From positions 62,001 to 126,000 of the forward strand of contig NZ_JAKKFD010000015.1 of assembly GCF_022229005.1 (NCBI RefSeq): a stretch of DNA of 64,000 nucleotides, in the 5' to 3' direction. The notes under the pieces were generated by a model. The model searched no databases. It worked only from the letters and a program-made list of their open reading frames with translations, and was not told where the DNA came from. This stretch comes from Micromonospora trifolii. GTDB lineage: Bacteria; Actinomycetota; Actinomycetes; Mycobacteriales; Micromonosporaceae. Position 1 is the stretch's first letter. Every line of letters begins with the position of its first letter. A program made the translations under genes and the position numbers. Shown here piece by piece: positions 60,117-64,000 of this stretch.

Positions 60117-60596
60117 CTAGCGGCGCGTGACGGGGCGGGCCGGCTGGCCGTGCTCCACCGCGCGCTGCACCGCCCGGTAGATCTGCCCGAAGCGCAGCGC
60201 GTCACCGGTGCGCAGCAGACGCACCGGCTGACCCCGCCAACGGGCCCAGATCTCCAGTTGGCGGCTGCCCCGGGCGTACGAGCGGTCCAGGTGTTCGAAG
60301 AGGAAGTCGGCAACCGGCCCGACGGCCAACCCGACCAGCACCGACGCACCGACGATCGCGATCGTCACTGTGGGGGAGCGGTGCAGCCAGACGGCCACGC
60401 CGATGCCGAGCACCGCCGCGACCAACGGGCCGGCGAGCGCGGCGCCGATCGCACCCCGCCCCACCAGTACGCGCCAGGATCGGGTGCCACGGCGGTGCCA
60501 GATCATGGTGATATCGGACAGCGCATAGCTGCGGCCGTCGACGCGGACAGTGGTGGAGGTGACCTGCACCGATCTGTCGTCGTAATACGTGATCAT
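60117..60596 (-). CDS. DUF6232-like membrane protein, paralogue
   Basis: A 159-residue protein with two membrane helices near residues 45-95, the opening MITYYDDRSVQVTSTTVRV and the closing LRFGQIYRAVQRAVEHG. Shared framework with its neighbour across the dispersed element shows a tandem duplication. GGGAG lies 7 nt before ATG. Confidence 0.88.
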   Translation of the reverse strand: MITYYDDRSVQVTSTTVRVDGRSYALSDITMIWHRRGTRSWRVLVGRGAIGAALAGPLVAAVLGIGVAVWLHRSPTVTIAIVGASVLVGLAVGPVADFLFEHLDRSYARGSRQLEIWARWRGQPVRLLRTGDALRFGQIYRAVQRAVEHGQPARPVTRR

Positions 60597-60694
60597 GGCT
60601 GGACTCCCGCCCACGGGGCTGACACCACACTACTTACCCAAACGAGCCGGGTCGTAAGGTTGGCACGCGACTTCGACGAGGAAGTGAGGGCAGC

Positions 60695-61468
60695 GTGGGC
60701 GAGTTCGTTCGGCTGGAGACCACTGACGGCATCGGCACGATCCGGCTGGAGCGGCCGCCGATGAACGCGCTCAACACCCAGGTGCAGGAGGAGTTGCGCG
60801 CCGCCGCGACGGCGGCCACCGCCGATCCCGAGGTCCGCGCCGTCATCGTGTACGGCGGGGAGAAGGTCTTCGCCGCCGGCGCCGACATCAAGCAGATGGC
60901 CGATATGTCCTACGTGGACATGGCCGACCGGGCGGCGAACCTGTCCAGCGCGCTCGGCGCGATCGCCCGGATCCCCAAGCCGGTGGTCGCCGCGATCACC
61001 GGGTACGCCCTCGGTGGTGGCTGTGAGCTGGCGCTGGCCTGCGACTGGCGGGTGGTCGCCGAGGACGCCAAACTCGGCCAGCCGGAGATCAAGCTGGGCA
61101 TCATCCCGGGTGCGGGCGGCACCCAGCGGCTGGCCCGCCTGGTCGGCCCGGCCCGTGCCAAGGACCTGATCATGTCGGGGCGGATGGTGGACGCGCAGGA
61201 GGCGCTGCGGATCGGCCTGGCCGACCGGGTCGCCCCGGCCGCCGAGGTGTACGACACGGCTGTCGCGCTGATCACTCCGTACCTGGCCGGCCCGGCGCAG
61301 GCGCTGCGCGCGGCGAAGCTGGCGGTCGACGGTGGCCTGGACATGGACCTGAACTCGGGTCTGGCCTGGGAGAGCCAGCTCTTCGCGGCGCTGTTCGCCA
61401 CCGACGACCGGCGCGAGGGCATGGCGGCCTTCGTCGAGAAGCGCAAGCCGGGCTTCACCGGCCGCTGA
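60695..61468 (+). CDS. Enoyl-CoA hydratase/isomerase
   Basis: A 257-residue crotonase-fold protein: [13 protein letters not shown] (oxyanion loop) and [15 protein letters not shown] (second oxyanion Gly). [15 protein letters not shown] carries the catalytic Glu in the typical PEIKLGI. GTG start. It hydrates trans-2-enoyl-CoA in fatty-acid beta-oxidation or a related pathway. It precedes the TPP enzyme by 116 nt. Confidence 0.94.
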   Translation: MGEFVRLETTDGIGTIRLERPPMNALNTQVQEELRAAATAATADPEVRAVIVYGGEKVFAAGADIKQMADMSYVDMADRAANLSSALGAIARIPKPVVAAITGYALGGGCELALACDWRVVAEDAKLGQPEIKLGIIPGAGGTQRLARLVGPARAKDLIMSGRMVDAQEALRIGLADRVAPAAEVYDTAVALITPYLAGPAQALRAAKLAVDGGLDMDLNSGLAWESQLFAALFATDDRREGMAAFVEKRKPGFTGR

Positions 61469-61584
61469 CCGGTGGCCCGAGGGTTCCGGACAGCCGCTGG
61501 GACGGTTAGTCGAGAACGGTTCACATTCTGGCTACCGGCCAGTAGCGTGTGACTTCGGCCATGATCGAGGAACAGGGAGCGGCG

Positions 61585-63207
61585 ATGACGGAGCGGATCG
61601 AGGGTCACGGCGGCGAGTTGGCGCTCGCGGCACTACGCGCGCACGGCGTACGGGAGATGTTCACGCTGTCCGGCGGGCACGTCTTCCCGCTCTACGACGC
61701 CGCGTACAAGACCGACTTCCCGATCTACGACGTCCGGCACGAGCAGTCAGCGGTCTTCGCCGCCGAGGCGGTGGCCAAGCTCCAGCGCCGCCCCGGCCTC
61801 GCCGTGCTCACCGCCGGGCCCGGTGTCACCAACGGCATCTCCGGCATGACCAGCGCGTTCTTCAACGCCTCGCCGGTGCTGGTGCTCGGCGGTCGCGCAC
61901 CCGCGTTCCGCTGGGGCTCGGGCAGCCTCCAGGAGATGGACCACCTGCCGCTGGTCTCCCCGGTCACCAAGCACGCCGAGACGGTGTTCAGCACCGACGA
62001 CATCCCGCGCGCGGTCGGCGCGGCGCTCAACGCCGCGCTCACCCCGCACCGCGGCCCGGCCTTCCTCGACTTCCCGCTGGAGACGGTCTTCTCGGTCGCC
62101 GAGGCCGAGCTGCCCACCGTGACGGGTGTCGACCCGATCGCACCGGACCCGGAGGAGGTCGGCCGCGCCGCGCTGCTCATCGCCGGGGCACAGCGGCCGG
62201 TCATCATCGCCGGCTCCGACGTGTACGCGGGCGACGCGGTCGCCGCGCTGCGCGAGGCGGCCGAGGCGTTGCAGGTGCCGGTCTTCGCCAACGGCATGGG
62301 TCGCGGCTCGCTTCCGCCGGAGCACCCGTTGGCGTTCGCCAAGGCCCGCCGGGCCGCGCTCTCCGGCGCCGACGTGGTCGTGGTGGTGGGCACCCCGCTG
62401 GACTTCCGGCTCAGCTTCGGTGACTTCGGTGACGCCAAGGTGGTGCACATCGTCGACGCGCCCAGCCAGCGGGCGACGCACGTGCAGCCGGCCGCCGCCC
62501 CCGCCGGTGACCTGCGCCTGATCCTCTCCGCGCTGGCCGGCCACTCCGGTGACCGGGCCGACCACGCCGACTGGATCGCCGACCTGCGCGTCGCCGAGGA
62601 CGCGGCGAAGGCTCGGGACGCCGCGGAGATGGCCGCCGAGACCGACCCGATCCGCCCGGCCCGGATCTACGGCGAGTTGCGTCGGGCGCTCGCCCCGGAC
62701 GCCATCACCATCGGCGACGGCGGCGACTTCGTGTCGTACGCCGGGCGGTACCTGGAGCCGGCCCAGCCCGGCACCTGGCTGGACCCGGGCCCGTACGGCT
62801 GCCTGGGCACCGGCATGGGTTACGCGATGGGCGCCCGGGTCAGTCACCCGGACCGGCAGATCTGTGTGCTGATGGGCGACGGCGCTGCCGGTTTCTCGCT
62901 GATGGACGTCGAGTCGCTGGTCCGTCAGAAGCTGCCGGTGGTCATCGTCGTCGGCAACAACGGCATCTGGGGGCTGGAGAAGCACCCGATGCGGGCCATG
63001 TACGGCTACGACGTGGCCGCCGACCTCCAGCCTGAGCTGCGCTACGACACAGTGGTCAGCGCGCTCGGCGGAGCGGGGGAGACGGTCGCCAAGGCGGCCG
63101 ACCTGGGCCCGGCGCTCCAGCGGGCGTTCGACTCCGGAGTGCCGTACCTGGTGAACGTGCTCACCGACCCGACCGACGCGTACCCCCGGTCGTCGAACCT
63201 GGCCTGA
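61585..63207 (+). CDS. Thiamine-diphosphate enzyme, acetolactate-synthase-like
   Basis: A 540-residue TPP enzyme. The N-domain has the catalytic Glu in RHEQSAVFAAEA; the middle domain is the ALS FAD/ADP-like fold; the C-domain has the Mg-TPP motif (VLMGDGAAGFSL to VIVVGNNGIWG). The family also holds oxalyl-CoA decarboxylase. There is no small regulatory subunit gene nearby, so it is likely a stand-alone catabolic or accessory member rather than IlvB. GGGAG precedes ATG; two in-frame upstream ATG/TTG codons are less likely. Confidence 0.9.
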   Translation: MTERIEGHGGELALAALRAHGVREMFTLSGGHVFPLYDAAYKTDFPIYDVRHEQSAVFAAEAVAKLQRRPGLAVLTAGPGVTNGISGMTSAFFNASPVLVLGGRAPAFRWGSGSLQEMDHLPLVSPVTKHAETVFSTDDIPRAVGAALNAALTPHRGPAFLDFPLETVFSVAEAELPTVTGVDPIAPDPEEVGRAALLIAGAQRPVIIAGSDVYAGDAVAALREAAEALQVPVFANGMGRGSLPPEHPLAFAKARRAALSGADVVVVVGTPLDFRLSFGDFGDAKVVHIVDAPSQRATHVQPAAAPAGDLRLILSALAGHSGDRADHADWIADLRVAEDAAKARDAAEMAAETDPIRPARIYGELRRALAPDAITIGDGGDFVSYAGRYLEPAQPGTWLDPGPYGCLGTGMGYAMGARVSHPDRQICVLMGDGAAGFSLMDVESLVRQKLPVVIVVGNNGIWGLEKHPMRAMYGYDVAADLQPELRYDTVVSALGGAGETVAKAADLGPALQRAFDSGVPYLVNVLTDPTDAYPRSSNLA

Positions 63208-63215
63208 GTCGCATC

Positions 63216-63249
63216 CGCCGCCGCCGTCGCTCCTGCGCCGGCGGCGGCG
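63216..63249. terminator. GCC/GGC hairpin between convergent genes
   Basis: 11-bp stem made of CGC-CGC repeats with a 12-nt loop, after the TPP enzyme. Confidence 0.55.
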
Positions 63250-63255
63250 TCGCGC

Positions 63256-63672
63256 TCACACCTCCGGTCGGTCACCCTCGCGGGGCGGCTCACCGTCGCG
63301 GCGGCGCAGGTCGTCCTCGCGCCGCCGTAGGTCTTCCTCCCAGCGTTGGAACAGCTCCTGGTCCTGCTGCTGGGTGCGCTCCTCCACCGAGCGCAGGAAC
63401 TCCGGGTCGTCGTCGGGGGCCACCTGCCGAGGGCGCTGCCGCTCGCCGCCGCCGGTGCCGCCCGGCCAGCCCTTGGGGCCGCCGGGGTTGGGCTCCCGGC
63501 CGACGATGAACCAGGCGATCGAGCCGACCAGCGGGAAGAACAAGATGATCAGCACCCAGGCGATCCGGGGAAGGGCACGGATCTTGCCCTCCTCGGCGGA
63601 GAGGCAGCTGATCAGCGCGCAGACGGCGAGGACAATCTGCACCAGGAAGAGGAGTACGCCAAGCCGGGCCAT
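63256..63672 (-). CDS. PLDc_N-type small membrane protein
   Basis: A 138-residue protein with two membrane helices (LGVLLFLVQIVLAVCALISC; IAWVLIILFFPLVGSIAWF) and the GREPNPGG end of the phospholipase D N-terminal (PLDc_N) family. A charged, coiled-coil tail follows (EERTQQQDQELFQRWEEDLR). The family is a small membrane module of unknown role. Confidence 0.88.
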   Translation of the reverse strand: MARLGVLLFLVQIVLAVCALISCLSAEEGKIRALPRIAWVLIILFFPLVGSIAWFIVGREPNPGGPKGWPGGTGGGERQRPRQVAPDDDPEFLRSVEERTQQQDQELFQRWEEDLRRREDDLRRRDGEPPREGDRPEV

Positions 63673-63699
63673 CCACCCATCATGGCGCACCGGCGCGCG

Positions 63700-64000
63700 T
63701 CACCACAGTCCGCGCAGGACCAGCAGCACTCCCAGTAACGCCAGCACCACGGTTCCCGCCGTGACCAGGGGCAGTGTCCGGCCGCCGGTGCGGGCCGGAC
63801 CGGTGCCGGTGCCCCGCGGCCAGCAGAGCACCAGCAGGGCGCCCCACACCAGTACGGCGCCGCCGGCGATCAGCGCGCCGGTCGGGTCGCCGGTCGACGC
63901 CAGCCGGACGGCGAGCACTGTCACCACTGTCACAGCGAGCAGGGTGCGCCGCCAGGCCAGCCGGGTCCGCTCCGGTTGCAGCCCCGGGTCGCGTCCGGTG
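63700..64000 (-). CDS. DUF202-domain membrane protein (5' end beyond window)
   Basis: The frame is open through the window edge, so the start is not seen. The visible 99 codons begin in DPGLQPERTRLAWRRT, the signature of DUF202, and contain three membrane helices. The stop is 27 nt from the PLDc_N gene. Function unknown. Confidence 0.85.
   Translation of the reverse strand, partial: TGRDPGLQPERTRLAWRRTLLAVTVVTVLAVRLASTGDPTGALIAGGAVLVWGALLVLCWPRGTGTGPARTGGRTLPLVTAGTVVLALLGVLLVLRGLW

Noticed and set aside
1..64000. CRISPR array, rRNA or intact insertion sequence
   Set aside because: No regularly spaced direct repeats with unique spacers, no rRNA-like tracts and no transposase with inverted ends were seen.

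Overview
This window is high-GC actinomycete DNA, and the gene set fits Micromonospora or a close relative in the Micromonosporaceae. That placement is inferred from the extreme third-position GC, the frequent GTG starts, the many AfsR/SARP, TetR and secreted carbohydrate-enzyme genes, and a repeat family of the kind seen in that family. No 16S or other decisive marker lies in the window. There is no plasmid or phage module, CRISPR array, rRNA or intact insertion sequence.

Layout. 0-10 kb holds the tail of a membrane-anchored secreted protein, a GT87-like mannosyltransferase, oligoribonuclease (orn), tRNA-His, two tandem lipoprotein L,D-transpeptidases, two near-identical tRNA-Lys(CTT) genes bracketing a Na+/H+ antiporter, and an MFS exporter. 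10-13.8 kb looks like a decaying metal-resistance patch: a ynfA fragment, a MerR regulator with an internal deletion that now reads through into ynfA, an MFS transporter, and the 3' end of a cation diffusion facilitator. 13.8-28.7 kb carries a 1039-residue secreted helical protein, a TetR/short-chain dehydrogenase pair, a DoxX-like protein, an AfsR/SARP regulator with small secreted proteins, and a 1339-residue secreted protein (lysozyme-like region, golvesin-like domain, SGNH esterase) beside a large AfsR-type NB-ARC/TPR regulator.

28.9-40.3 kb is an extracellular polysaccharide and surface region. It has a GH3 enzyme with an inserted beta-trefoil and a CBM6-like tail, the overlapping DUF4956-VTC-CotH(CBM2) operon, a 0.94-kb intergenic region rich in repeats, a parallel beta-helix/ricin-lectin protein and a DUF1996 protein. 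40.5-49 kb is a mixed set: DUF6582, FUSC, glyoxalase-like, GH15, DUF72, a glycosyltransferase, a Clp-N/HTH protein and a GNAT acetyltransferase.

49-64 kb holds a three-gene operon (membrane protein, DCC oxidoreductase, TetR) with two palindromic operators in front. Next come a divergent nagZ-like GH3/ROK repressor pair sharing an operator, an ABC-2 exporter, a separate ABC ATPase with ribokinase, two DUF6232 paralogues, enoyl-CoA hydratase, an acetolactate-synthase-like enzyme, and a DUF202 gene cut by the window edge.

Most interesting signals: the ATGA-coupled DUF4956-VTC-CotH operon; a dispersed small palindromic element present twice (35.9 and 59.9 kb, opposite orientations); the MerR-YnfA fusion scar; the two very large secreted proteins; and several operator palindromes that can be tied to adjacent regulators. 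All functional assignments come from reading the translated sequence; no database search was run.
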